Below, in pieces: positions 40,238 through 49,303 of a stretch of 64,000 nt of DNA. The position numbers and the translations under genes were made by a program. The stretch is taken from positions 4,588,001-4,652,000 of the forward strand of contig NZ_JAFIBI010000001.1 in NCBI RefSeq assembly GCF_017832975.1, given 5' to 3'. The notes beneath the pieces were generated by a model, which had not been told where the DNA came from, ran no database searches, and saw only the letters and a program-made list of their open reading frames with translations. Source of the stretch: Arthrobacter sp. PvP023. Lineage in GTDB: Bacteria; Actinomycetota; Actinomycetes; Actinomycetales; Micrococcaceae. How positions within the stretch are numbered: the stretch's first letter is position 1; the number at the start of each line of letters is the position of its first letter.

Positions 40238-42570
40238 CTGTCCGGGTTGAGTGAGATGGAGTCGATGCCTTCGCCTACCAGGAAGGCCGCGAAGTCCGGA
40301 TGGTTGCTGGGCCCCTGGCCGCAGATTCCAATCTTGATTCCGGCTGCGTGCGCCTTGCGGATGGCTTCGCTGATCATGGCAGTGACGGCCTCGTCGCGTT
40401 CGTCGAAAAGGGCTGCCAGCTGCTCGGAGTCCCGGTCCACGCCCAGGACCAGTTGCGTGAGGTCGTTGGAACCTATGGAGAAGCCGTCGAACTTGGGGGC
40501 GAACTTCTCGGCCAGGACCACGTTGGAGGGGATCTCGCACATCATGTACACCTGCAGGCCGTTTTCGCCGCGGACCAGGCCGTTCGCCGCCATGACGGCC
40601 AGCACGCGGTCCGCTTCGCCGGGTGTGCGGCAGAACGGGATCATCACTATGACGTTGCCGAAGCCGATGGTTTCCCGCACCCGTTTGAGGGCGGCGCACT
40701 CCAGCGCGAAACCTTCCCGGTAGCGTTCGTCGTAGTACCGGGATGCACCGCGGAAGCCCAGCATGGGGTTCTCTTCGGGCTGTTCGAAGGAGCTGCCGCC
40801 GATCAGGTGTGCGTATTCGTTGGTCTTGAAGTCGCTGAGCCTGACGATCACCGGATGCGGGTGGTACGGCGCCGCGATTTTGGCGATGCCCAGCGCCAGC
40901 GCCTCCACGAAGTACTCCCGCGGGTCCGCGTAGCCGCTGGTCAGCTCCTTGATCTGCCGGGCTTCGTCAGCGTCAGTGACGCGCTCCGGATGGACCAGCG
41001 CCATCGGATGGACCCGGATCAGGTTGCTGATGATGAACTCCATCCGGGCCAGGCCCACCCCTGCCGCCGGCAGCCGCCACCACTGGAACGAGGCCCCCGG
41101 GCTGGCGATGTTCACCATCACGGCGGTGCGGGTGGCGGGAAGGGCGCCAAGGTCCACGTCCTCGGTATCGAACGGGACTGTGCCTTCGTACACCCGGCCC
41201 TGGTCCCCTTCCGCGCAGCTGAGCGTCACTGCCTGGCCCTCGCCCAGGACGCTGGTTCCGTTTCCGGTTCCGACGACGGCGGGAACGCCCAGTTCGCGGC
41301 TCACGATCGCTGCGTGGCTGGTGGTGCCGCCGTGGTCCGTGACGATCCCCGAGGCCCGTTTCATCACCGGCACCCAGTCCGGGTCCGTCATCTCCGTGAC
41401 CAGGATGGCTCCGTCGCGGAAGGAGTCGATGTCCCGGGTGCTACGGATGACGCACGCCGTGCCCTGCGCGATCGAATCGCCGATCGCTGCGCCGGAGGCC
41501 AGGACTTTGCCCGTGCCGCGGAGGTGATGGATGGTGAAGCGCGTCCCGCTCTTGCGCGCCTGCACGGTTTCGGGCCGCGCCTGCACCATGAACAGTTCCC
41601 CGGTGGCGCCGTCGCGGGCCCACTCCATGTCCATGGGCCGGCCGTAGTGCTCCTCCACCGTCACCGCCCAGCGCGCCAGGTCCAGGATTTCGGGGTCGCC
41701 CAGCACGAACGAACTCCGCTCCTCCGCCGACGTTTCAACCGTCCGGGTCCGCGCGTGGCCGCCCCGGCTGTAGACCATCTTGCGGGCTTTGGAACCGAGG
41801 GTCTTCTCGATGATCGGAGCCAGGCGGGGGTCCGCCAGGAGCGGCTTGAACACCACGTATTTGTCCGGGTTGATACTGCCCTGGACCACGGTTTCGCCGA
41901 GGCCCCAGGCGGCGCTGATCACGGCCGCACGGGGGAAGCCCGAATCGGTGTCGATGGAAAACATCACACCGGAGGCGCCGACGTCGGACCTCACCATCCG
42001 CTGCACCCCGATGGAAAGGGCCACGTCCAGGTGGTCGAAACCCTTGACCTCCCGGTAGCTGATGGCGCGGTCCGTGAAGAGCGATGCGTAGCAGCGCCGG
42101 CAGGCGTCCAGGAGTTCGCGTTCCCCGGAAATGTTCAGGAACGTCTCCTGCTGTCCGGCGAAGCTTGCGTCCGGCAGGTCCTCCGCCGTGGCGCTGCTGC
42201 GGACTGCAACGGAGAGCCGGTCCAGTCCCGCCCGTTCGGCGAGGGTTCGGTAATGGCTGCGGATGGACTCGGCGATGTCCTCCGGGAATTCGCTGTCCAG
42301 GAACAGCTCCCGGATGGCCTCGCCCGTGGACCGCAGCGTCGTCTCGCCCGCCCGGTACTCCGCGATCCGGGCGCGCATGGCGGCGTCAATGCCGTTGGCT
42401 TCGATGAAGGTGCGATAGGCGGCCGCCGTGGTGGCGAAGCCGTCCGGCACCCGCACTCCGCGGGACTTCAGCGAGCGCGTCATCTCCCCCAGCGAGGCGT
42501 TCTTGCCGCCCACCTGGGGCACATGCTCCATGCCGATCTCGTCGAACCACACCACGTGGCTTTCAGTCAT
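40189..42570 (-). CDS. ppsA: Phosphoenolpyruvate synthase
   Basis: The product has 793 residues from ATG 42568-42570, chosen over one 24 bases upstream because GCGGGAG precedes it. The N-terminal ATP-binding domain has VPQVGGKNASLGEM and VRSSATAEDLPDASFAGQQE. The phospho-His is in GIVTDHGGTTSHAAIVSREL near residue 416. The C-terminal PEP/pyruvate barrel has LSDFKTNEYAHLIGG, ENPMLGFRGASRY and FSIGSNDLTQLVLGVDRDS. It makes PEP from pyruvate and ATP for gluconeogenesis. Its start overlaps the stop of the upstream P2-type ATPase by 8 bases, so the two are translationally coupled. Its 3' end overlaps the convergent metal ATPase gene. Confidence 0.96.
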   Translation of the reverse strand: MTESHVVWFDEIGMEHVPQVGGKNASLGEMTRSLKSRGVRVPDGFATTAAAYRTFIEANGIDAAMRARIAEYRAGETTLRSTGEAIRELFLDSEFPEDIAESIRSHYRTLAERAGLDRLSVAVRSSATAEDLPDASFAGQQETFLNISGERELLDACRRCYASLFTDRAISYREVKGFDHLDVALSIGVQRMVRSDVGASGVMFSIDTDSGFPRAAVISAAWGLGETVVQGSINPDKYVVFKPLLADPRLAPIIEKTLGSKARKMVYSRGGHARTRTVETSAEERSSFVLGDPEILDLARWAVTVEEHYGRPMDMEWARDGATGELFMVQARPETVQARKSGTRFTIHHLRGTGKVLASGAAIGDSIAQGTACVIRSTRDIDSFRDGAILVTEMTDPDWVPVMKRASGIVTDHGGTTSHAAIVSRELGVPAVVGTGNGTSVLGEGQAVTLSCAEGDQGRVYEGTVPFDTEDVDLGALPATRTAVMVNIASPGASFQWWRLPAAGVGLARMEFIISNLIRVHPMALVHPERVTDADEARQIKELTSGYADPREYFVEALALGIAKIAAPYHPHPVIVRLSDFKTNEYAHLIGGSSFEQPEENPMLGFRGASRYYDERYREGFALECAALKRVRETIGFGNVIVMIPFCRTPGEADRVLAVMAANGLVRGENGLQVYMMCEIPSNVVLAEKFAPKFDGFSIGSNDLTQLVLGVDRDSEQLAALFDERDEAVTAMISEAIRKAHAAGIKIGICGQGPSNHPDFAAFLVGEGIDSISLNPDSYLKTVRVIADVEASA

Positions 42571-45355
42571 GACTGCTCCCGCCGCTTGCTCCATGGATTG
42601 ATCCTCGTTTGCCCGTCTCCCGCGGGTCAGAGGCTTTGGACCTCACCTGCCGCTGCACGGCCGGCGGGACGGCCGGCCGCCCGGCTGGCGGGACCAGAGG
42701 CCGGTCCGGAGCGGCAGGGCCAGGTCCGCGGCGCCGGATCATCTTGTAGATCCAGTCCGCAACGATGAGGGCGGGCATGGCGGCGAGCGCCACGGCCAGG
42801 CCCCCGGGCGACGGCGGCGCGTGGCCCAGCAGTGTGGCGACGGGACCGATGAACAGGAACACCGCCAGCAGTCCCAGCTCCGCCAGCACTGCCCAGAGCA
42901 GCAGCCGGTTGCTGAACCAGCCCAGCCGCCACGGCGGGGCGGAGGCGCTGCGGCAGGCGAAGGCGTTGGCGAGCTGTGCCAGGACCACGGTGGTGAACGC
43001 GGCACCCGAGGCGGCCATCAGCACATCCGACGCCGGCAGTTCCGCGCCGGGGCGCCACCCCGCACCCAGGAGCACGGCGGTGTACGCGGTCATCTCGAAG
43101 AGGGCTTCCACCGGCCCCAGGAGACCAAACACCCGGAACATCAGGGCCCGGTCCATCAGGTGCCTCCGCTCCGGCGGCCGTTTGAGCGCGCCCTTGCTGG
43201 GGGCCTCGCTGCCCAGGGCCAGCGCCGGGAGCAGGTCGGTGCCGATGTCCAGGGCCAGGATTTGCAGCACGCTCAGCGCCAGCGGGAAGCGGCCGCCGGA
43301 GAGCGCCCAGATAACGAACGGGGTGAGCTCGGCGACGTTGTCCGTCAGGTGGTACGTCAGGAACCGCCGGATGTTCGCGTACGTGGCACGGCCCTGCTCC
43401 ACTGCGGCGATGATGGTGGCGAAGTCGTCATCCAGGAGCACGAGGTCCGCCGCCTCGCGGGCGACGTCCGTGCCGCTCAGCCCCATGGCCACGCCGATGT
43501 CTGCCTGCTGGAGGGCCGGGCCGTCGTTGACGCCGTCGCCGGTCATGGCCACCACGTGGCCCCTGAGCTGGAGCAGGCGGGCCACCCGGAGTTTCTGTTC
43601 GGGCGTGACCCGGCTGACCACCACGCCGTCGCGGTCCAGCAGGGCGGTCAGGACGGCGTCGTCCTCCGGCAGGGTGTGTCCCTCCAACACCAGCTCGGGT
43701 GATCCGATCAGCCCGGTTTCCCGCGCGATGGCGGCGGCGGTGAAGGCGTGGTCGCCGGTGACCATGGCTACCTTGATTCCCGCATCGCGGGCGGCCTCGA
43801 GTGCCAGCCGGACCTCGGCCCGGGGCGGGTCATGCAGGCCGATCAGGCCCAGCAGCGTCAGATCCTGCTCAACCGCCTCCAGCTTGAAGCTGGCACCGGG
43901 CAGGCCGGGCAGGGGCCGCTCCGCCACGGCCAGGACCCGCAGGCCGTGGGAGGCCATCCGGTCGACCATCTGCCGGGCCCGGTCCGCGCCTTCCGGGCCG
44001 CACAGCGGAATCACGGACTCCGGGGCGCCCTTGACATAAAGAGTGGTGCCCACGATGGCGGACTCCCGCAGCCGGCGCGGATCGAAGGCAAAGCGGTGCG
44101 ACACCTCGAGCTCGTCGGGTTTCTGCCCGGGAGCTGCCAGCCGGGTGGCGAGCGCATCAATGGCGGCCTCCATCGGGTCGCCCTCGGCGATCCATTTGCC
44201 CTCGTGGAGCACCGCGCGGCCTACGGAAGCGGCCAATGCAGCAGTGCTGAGGTGCCGGGCCTCCCCGGCTCCGCCCCCGGTGACCTCGGCCTCGGGTCCG
44301 TACCCCGCGCCGATGACGCTGAGCACCCCTTCCGGGGTCCAGACCTCGACGGCGTTCATCCGGTTCTGGGTCAGCGTGCCGGTCTTGTCCGTGCAAATGA
44401 AAGTGGTGGAGCCGAGGGTTTCCACCGCTTCCAGGTTCCGGACCAGGGCGTTGCGCTGCGCCATCCGCTGTGCCCCGACTGCCAGGGACAGCGTGACCGT
44501 GGGCAGCAGGCCTTCGGGCACGAGCGCCACGGCCACCCCGATCGCGAACAGGAACGCGTCCCGCCAGGAAATGCCGACCAGCAGTGAGAGCACAAAAAAC
44601 AGCACACCGATGCCCAGGGCCATCGTGGCGGTGATCCGGACAATGCGCTGCAGTTCCCGGGCCAGCGGGGTGGGCGGCGCCTTGACCTGGCCTGTGAGGG
44701 CGGCGATTTCCGCGAGCCGGGTGTCACCGCCGGTGACCATGACGATGCCCTCCGCTTCACCGTTGACCAGGAAGGTCCCGCCGAACACGGTGTCCCCCGG
44801 GCCCTTGGCCAGGGGTTCGCTTTCGCCGGTGAGCATTGACTCGTCCACGGAGCACCCTGCGGCCAGCGCCAGCCGAAGATCCGCCGGGACCCGGTCACCC
44901 GCCACCAGCACCACGGCGTCGTCCGGCACCAGTTCGGTGGTGTGGACCTTGACGATGCGGTTGTCGCGGCGGACCGACACCATGGCCGGCAGCAGCTCGC
45001 GGAGCTTGGAGGCGGCATGCTGTGCCCGCTCCTGCTGGATGTAGGCGAACACCCCGTTCACCACCACCACCACCACGATAGCCACGGCCAGCTGCGGCAT
45101 TCCTGCGATGTAGGCCAGCACTGCTGCGCACCAGAGCATGATGGCAAAGAAGTGGGTCATCTCGGCCAGCAGCCTGCGCCAGCCCGGGACGGCGCGGGCC
45201 TGCGGCAGCCGGTTGGGTCCCGCCTTCCGCAGCCGGAGGGCGGCCTCCTCGGAGCTGAGTCCGGCGGGCCGCGGCAACGCACCGGCACCGGCACCGGCAA
45301 TCACAGCCGCAGCCTGCCATTCACGGGCAGCACCGGACACGTGGAACCACGGCAT
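42563..45355 (-). CDS. P2-type cation-transporting ATPase
   Basis: The protein has 930 residues, the size of a SERCA-like bacterial pump. It has the N-terminal cation-ATPase region (GLSSEEAALRLRKAGPNRLP), SMLTGESEPLAKG in the actuator, FAIGVAVALVPEGLLPTVTL in helix M4 (PEGL, as in Ca, Na/K and H pumps), CTDKTGTLTQNRM near residue 320, and GDGVNDGPALQQADIGVAMG. The C-terminal six helices are present, with DIGTDLLPALALGSE-like motif in M6. The ion (Ca, Na, K or Mg) cannot be decided. It overlaps ppsA by 8 bases. A similar pump belongs to the hypoxia regulon of mycobacteria. Confidence 0.93.
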   Translation of the reverse strand: MPWFHVSGAAREWQAAAVIAGAGAGALPRPAGLSSEEAALRLRKAGPNRLPQARAVPGWRRLLAEMTHFFAIMLWCAAVLAYIAGMPQLAVAIVVVVVVNGVFAYIQQERAQHAASKLRELLPAMVSVRRDNRIVKVHTTELVPDDAVVLVAGDRVPADLRLALAAGCSVDESMLTGESEPLAKGPGDTVFGGTFLVNGEAEGIVMVTGGDTRLAEIAALTGQVKAPPTPLARELQRIVRITATMALGIGVLFFVLSLLVGISWRDAFLFAIGVAVALVPEGLLPTVTLSLAVGAQRMAQRNALVRNLEAVETLGSTTFICTDKTGTLTQNRMNAVEVWTPEGVLSVIGAGYGPEAEVTGGGAGEARHLSTAALAASVGRAVLHEGKWIAEGDPMEAAIDALATRLAAPGQKPDELEVSHRFAFDPRRLRESAIVGTTLYVKGAPESVIPLCGPEGADRARQMVDRMASHGLRVLAVAERPLPGLPGASFKLEAVEQDLTLLGLIGLHDPPRAEVRLALEAARDAGIKVAMVTGDHAFTAAAIARETGLIGSPELVLEGHTLPEDDAVLTALLDRDGVVVSRVTPEQKLRVARLLQLRGHVVAMTGDGVNDGPALQQADIGVAMGLSGTDVAREAADLVLLDDDFATIIAAVEQGRATYANIRRFLTYHLTDNVAELTPFVIWALSGGRFPLALSVLQILALDIGTDLLPALALGSEAPSKGALKRPPERRHLMDRALMFRVFGLLGPVEALFEMTAYTAVLLGAGWRPGAELPASDVLMAASGAAFTTVVLAQLANAFACRSASAPPWRLGWFSNRLLLWAVLAELGLLAVFLFIGPVATLLGHAPPSPGGLAVALAAMPALIVADWIYKMIRRRGPGPAAPDRPLVPPAGRPAVPPAVQRQVRSKASDPRETGKRGSIHGASGGSSHD

Positions 45356-45409
45356 TCACGGGGAACCCCATGGATCGAGGATGCGGTCTTGGAGGTCAGG
45401 CTCCTAGGG

Positions 45410-46231
45410 TCAAAGGTCACCACTGTCGCGGGGCAGCTCCAGCGAGGGCACGTCCCGCACCGGCAGCTCCAGTGCCAGCGCCCGGAGGTAGGCGCCGAAC
45501 CCCTGGGGTGCGCGGGCATGCGTGCGGCCCGACGTCAGCACCCGGATGGTGTCCGTGGCCTGCACCGTGTAGGCCTGTTTGCGCAGGTTTTCCACCAGGA
45601 TCCGGTCCTCGTGGACGCGTCTGCGGGGAAAGCCGCCGGCCGCGAAGTAGGCCGAGGCGCGGACACCGAAGTTGGCGCCGTAGATATGCGGATGGTCCTC
45701 CCTGAACGGGTGCCGCTCCAGCCACCGGCGCAGGATCGCGGGCTCCGTGCCGGCGGGGTCCGGCTCTACGGATCCCAGGACGGCGTCGGCACCGGCGTCG
45801 GCCAGTTCAACCTGGCGCACCAGCCAATTCCGCGGAACGGCGGAGTCGGCGTCGGTGTTGGCCAGCCAGATGCGTCCGGTCCGCAGCCCCGGGGTGATTC
45901 CGGCGGCCAGGACTCCGGCGGCGCGGCTTGCCCCGGTGCTTCCCAGCCTGACCTGCACGGCCGCGAACCGCGGATCGGCGGCAACGTAGCCGGAAGCGAT
46001 GTCCGCGGACCGGTCAGTGCAGCTGTCGAGCACCACAGTGATGGCCGCCTCAACTTCGGGGCGTTCACGTTGCAGCGTGTCGGCGGCGGCACGGAGCGCC
46101 GCCAGCGCCCGGTCAAGGTGCTGGTCCTCGTTGTGGGCCGGCATCACCACCACCACCAGCTCGATGCCCTGCCCGGACCGGACCTCCGCCGCAGGATGGT
46201 CCCCTGCCCGTTCCGTCATCTCGCTGGTCAT
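45410..46231 (-). CDS. Family 2 glycosyltransferase
   Basis: The protein has 273 residues, soluble, with a GT-A fold. The N-terminus is LVVVVMPAHNEDQHLDRALA, the nucleotide-sugar site includes VVLDSCTDRSADIA, and the DxD motif is IWLANTDADSAVPRNWLV. The acceptor end has VHEDRILVENLRKQAYTVQA, the ED and QxxRW-like region. It has no membrane segments, unlike chitin or cellulose synthases. Last gene of the dps-acad-PIG-L-GT operon, 23 bases after the fusion gene. It should add a sugar to the compound modified by the other enzymes; donor and acceptor are unknown. Confidence 0.9.
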   Translation of the reverse strand: MTSEMTERAGDHPAAEVRSGQGIELVVVVMPAHNEDQHLDRALAALRAAADTLQRERPEVEAAITVVLDSCTDRSADIASGYVAADPRFAAVQVRLGSTGASRAAGVLAAGITPGLRTGRIWLANTDADSAVPRNWLVRQVELADAGADAVLGSVEPDPAGTEPAILRRWLERHPFREDHPHIYGANFGVRASAYFAAGGFPRRRVHEDRILVENLRKQAYTVQATDTIRVLTSGRTHARAPQGFGAYLRALALELPVRDVPSLELPRDSGDL

Positions 46232-46254
46232 CTCAGGTCGCTGCCCATCTCAGG

Positions 46255-47682
46255 TCACTGGCCATCTCGGGGTGCGTCCGGACCGCTGGCAGGAAGCGGT
46301 TCCGGTGCGGCGGCTCCGGCGTGGGGCCCGTCCGGGGCAACCAGGACTTCCAGGACGAAGTCCTTCTCCCGGTACAGCCCTTCGGTGGGCCAGCGGAGCT
46401 GCCGCCGGGCCAGTGCGTGGACAGTATCCCCGTCCAGTTCCCAGCCGGATACCGGATGGCGCCAATGGCAGAGCACCAGGGTCCCGCCGGGGTTCAGCGA
46501 GCTTTCTACCTGCGCGAACAGTTCCGCCAGCTCCTCCGCGGTCAGGTAGTACCCCGTCTCTGACACCACCACCAGGTCGAAGCGCCCCTCCGGCCAGTGC
46601 TGCGGAACAGTGAGGTGCAGGGTCCGGGCGGAGGGATGGCCGGAGAGGCGATCCGCAGCCCGGGCCAGGGCGGTGCTGCTGGCGTCAACCGCCACGAACT
46701 CCCGGCAGCGGGCCGCCAGTTCCACGCTGAGCGTGCCGATGGAACAGCCGACTTCCAGCCCGGATTCGTAGTTTGCCTGCGGCAGGATGGCCAGGGTGAG
46801 CGCCCGCTTCCGCCGTTCGTACCAGCTGGTGGTGTAGCTCCAGGGGTCGGTGTTGCCGCTGTGCACGGCGTCGAAGATCTGCTCGGCGTCGCCGGCGCTG
46901 TTGGTTCCGCCGGCGGGCCGGTGCCACGCGAATGTTTCCCAGGCACGGGAGAAATGGTCCAGGAAGCTCCCGGCAAGGAGTGCCTCGTCGCCGGGCTGGT
47001 CGGACAGCGGTTGTGTCTGCGAGGAGTGGGCCAGGAGGGCCGCGGCTTTGGCCCGCTGCTCGTCCGGAGTGAGCGGCACACGGACCCAGGACTGCCAGGC
47101 AGGGTTGCCCGGTGATGCCCACAACCAGTACCAGACCGGGTATTCCAGCAGCCCGTGCCCGCCCTGCGCCGCCACGTCTGCGGCCACGGCGCCCAGGACG
47201 TCGTGGTCCGTGTGGCCGTCGGAGCGGTACGGCGCCACGATCACCACCTGGTTCGCCGGGCGGCCGGACGCTTCGATGGTCTCCCGGACGGCGGCCGCGA
47301 TGCGGTCCCGGTCGGCGTCAAGGTGGCCGTCCCGGAAGTGCAGGAACTGCCGGGTCGCTCCGGGGGCCAGCCCGGACACAGCGGCCCGGAACTCACTGAG
47401 CCGGACGGCGGCCAGCTGTTCCGGCGTCGTGGTCGGGGAGTCCGGGTGCGATGCCTCCCCGGCCGTGCAAAGCAGCACGTCCACAGCCGCGCCGGCGGCG
47501 TGCAGCCGGGACAGGAATCCTCCGGCGCCCAGGGTTTCATCGTCCGGATGAGCCGCCAGCACAATGAAGGTCATGGCGGCGAGTTCGCCCGGGTCCAGGG
47601 GAAGCTCGGGGAGGATGGACAGGCCGCTGGCCTCCCATTCGGACTCGGCGGTGCCGGTGTCCGCGTGCGAGAAGGTCACCAT
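46255..47682 (-). CDS. PIG-L deacetylase fused to NodS-like SAM methyltransferase
   Basis: The protein has 475 residues (AAAGGGGACC before the ATG). Residues 36-225 are a PIG-L/LmbE deacetylase: VLAAHPDDETLGAGGFLSRL has the zinc ligands (HPDDE), and PYRSDGHTDHDVLGAVAAD the third His. Residues 240-440 are a class I SAM methyltransferase: WYERRKRALTLAILPQANYE, GLEVGCSIGTLSVELAARC (motif I) and FDLVVVSETGYYLTAEEL, typical of NodS-type N-methyltransferases. So one protein can free an amino group by deacetylation and methylate it. The tail is Ala/Pro-rich. It overlaps the acyl-CoA dehydrogenase gene by 7 bases. Confidence 0.92.
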   Translation of the reverse strand: MVTFSHADTGTAESEWEASGLSILPELPLDPGELAAMTFIVLAAHPDDETLGAGGFLSRLHAAGAAVDVLLCTAGEASHPDSPTTTPEQLAAVRLSEFRAAVSGLAPGATRQFLHFRDGHLDADRDRIAAAVRETIEASGRPANQVVIVAPYRSDGHTDHDVLGAVAADVAAQGGHGLLEYPVWYWLWASPGNPAWQSWVRVPLTPDEQRAKAAALLAHSSQTQPLSDQPGDEALLAGSFLDHFSRAWETFAWHRPAGGTNSAGDAEQIFDAVHSGNTDPWSYTTSWYERRKRALTLAILPQANYESGLEVGCSIGTLSVELAARCREFVAVDASSTALARAADRLSGHPSARTLHLTVPQHWPEGRFDLVVVSETGYYLTAEELAELFAQVESSLNPGGTLVLCHWRHPVSGWELDGDTVHALARRQLRWPTEGLYREKDFVLEVLVAPDGPHAGAAAPEPLPASGPDAPRDGQ

Positions 47683-48770
47683 GAGCGGTCCCCTTTCAAG
47701 GTCAGGGCACCAAGCTGGGCGTCATCGCGCATGGCGTGGTGCTGCCGGATGTACAGCGACAGGTCGGCCATGCGCTTTCCGTACGCTTCGTTGAAGGCCA
47801 GGGGGCCCGGGCCCAGGTTCTGTGCCACCACCGTCTGGACGCGTTCGACGGCGGCGGCAACGGTTCCGCGCACGCGCAGCGCTTCGCTCCACGCGCCGGA
47901 GCCGGACAGTTCACCGGCGTCGATCCGCTCGGCCGTCCGGGCCAGGTAGCCGGCCAGGGAGGTGATGATGCGGTCGGTTTCACCCAGGTGGGCCAGGGCT
48001 ATCTGGTCGGGTTCACGCCCCTTGTCCGCCGCGGCGGCCAGCGCGGCGCTGAAGTCGCGGGCCACGGCAACGGCTCCGCCGAACCAGCACGCCGCCACGC
48101 CCATGCCGCCCCAGGCGAAGCCCGGGCGCTGGAAGTACCAGCCTGCTCCGCCCACCGGCACGGCGCTGACGCCGTCGAAGTGCACGGTGCCGCTGGGAAT
48201 TTCGCGCAGGCCCCGGCTGGTCCACTGCGGGGTCTCGCAGGAAACCCCGGGCGCATGCAGGTCGACGGCGAAGGCGGCCCGGCCGCCGTCGGCGAGGTGT
48301 GCGGTCAGCACAGCGCCGTCGAGCCGGGCAGCGAGCGAGCACCAGGGCTTGGAACCGTTAAGGACGTATTTCCCGGTGCCGTCCGCCGTGGCGTCGAGCC
48401 GCAGCCCCGGCCCCTCCGCAGCAAACACGCCCCAGGCTCCGTCGGCAGGTTCGACTGCAGCCCCGCGCGTGGCCGGGCCCTCTTCCCCGGCTTGGAAACC
48501 GGCCTGGGCGAGGATGGCGACGGCGTCGAGGTGCGGTTCGAGCACCCGGCCCGCGGCCACGTCCACGGCAGTCACGGACGCCAGCAGTTCCCACAGCCGC
48601 GCCGTGCCGCCTTCGCCGGGGCGGGGCGCTGTCCGTCCGACGTCACGCGCCAGTGCCAGCAGCGCCGGCACATCTCCCGCTGCATGGCTCACGGCCTCAA
48701 GCAGCGGCGCCATCGCCCCAAGCCGTTGCGGCGTCGAACTGATCCGCACTGCCCGCGCTTCTGGCTTCAT
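47676..48770 (-). CDS. Acyl-CoA dehydrogenase-like flavoprotein
   Basis: The protein has 364 residues. It shows the acyl-CoA dehydrogenase fold in order: an N-terminal helical part, a middle beta domain (GPGLRLDATADGTGKYVLNG SKPWCS) and a C-terminal helical domain (GRxR-like region lost, ACWFGGAVAVARDFSAALAA, LGPGPLAFNEAYGKRMADLS). The typical catalytic Glu is not obvious; position-equivalent AYGKRMADLSLYIRQHHAMR fits class members that are not fatty-acid enzymes. It starts immediately after the dps stop (TGAATG) and overlaps the next gene. In this operon it may desaturate or oxidise an acyl or sugar-linked substrate; this is inference. Confidence 0.82.
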   Translation of the reverse strand: MKPEARAVRISSTPQRLGAMAPLLEAVSHAAGDVPALLALARDVGRTAPRPGEGGTARLWELLASVTAVDVAAGRVLEPHLDAVAILAQAGFQAGEEGPATRGAAVEPADGAWGVFAAEGPGLRLDATADGTGKYVLNGSKPWCSLAARLDGAVLTAHLADGGRAAFAVDLHAPGVSCETPQWTSRGLREIPSGTVHFDGVSAVPVGGAGWYFQRPGFAWGGMGVAACWFGGAVAVARDFSAALAAAADKGREPDQIALAHLGETDRIITSLAGYLARTAERIDAGELSGSGAWSEALRVRGTVAAAVERVQTVVAQNLGPGPLAFNEAYGKRMADLSLYIRQHHAMRDDAQLGALTLKGDRSW

Positions 48771-49250
48771 TCAGTCTTCGTCCGGCACTGTGACCGGGGC
48801 CTTCGCCGACATGGTCTCGGCGTTGACCATCCACGCCAGCTGCTCCAGCCGCGAAATCCCGGCGTGAAGCAGGTCGGCGCTGGTGGGATCTTCCTCGTCC
48901 ACCTCGTCATGGACGTCCCGCATGGTCTTCACGGTCCGCTCCAGCCGGGCGGTGATCAGTTTGACGGCGTCCTTGGTGGCAGTGAGTCCCTCGGGGAACT
49001 GTTCCAGCCGGGTGTCGGCTGATACCGTGGCGCTCCTGCCGTCGGGCAGCGCGTGCAGGGCGCGCATGCGCTCGGCGGTTTCATCCGCGAACAGCCGCAC
49101 GCTGGTGACAATTTCGTCGAGCTGCAGGTGGAGGTCGCGGAAGTTGGTTCCCACAATGTTCCAGTGTGCCTGCTTGCCTTGGACGTGGAGCTCGATCAGG
49201 TCCGTCAGGACCATCTGGAGATTGCTGGCAAGAGTCGGTGAAGCCTTCAT
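48771..49250 (-). CDS. dps: Dps-family ferritin-like protein
   Basis: The protein has 159 residues, full length for Dps. The ferroxidase site residues are in LIELHVQGKQAHWNIVGTNF (His, Trp) and RDLHLQLDEIVTSVRLFADE (Asp, Glu). Dps proteins form dodecamers that oxidise and store iron and can bind DNA under starvation or oxidative stress. GGAGGAAG lies before the ATG. It is the first gene of a leftward operon; its stop is immediately followed by the acyl-CoA dehydrogenase start. An AT-rich palindrome lies upstream at 49304-49317. Confidence 0.94.
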   Translation of the reverse strand: MKASPTLASNLQMVLTDLIELHVQGKQAHWNIVGTNFRDLHLQLDEIVTSVRLFADETAERMRALHALPDGRSATVSADTRLEQFPEGLTATKDAVKLITARLERTVKTMRDVHDEVDEEDPTSADLLHAGISRLEQLAWMVNAETMSAKAPVTVPDED

Positions 49251-49303
49251 TTCTTCCTCCGGTGCAGGCAGTGCGGGACCGGGCCATCCCGCGTTAGCTT
49301 ATT

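Noticed and set aside
40300..42768. Over 800-codon rightward frame opposite ppsA
   Set aside because: It is an antisense shadow of a full-length PEP synthase gene.
45410..49250. True Nod-factor synthesis locus
   Set aside because: There is no chitin-oligosaccharide synthase (NodC) or N-acyltransferase (NodA); only domain types are shared.
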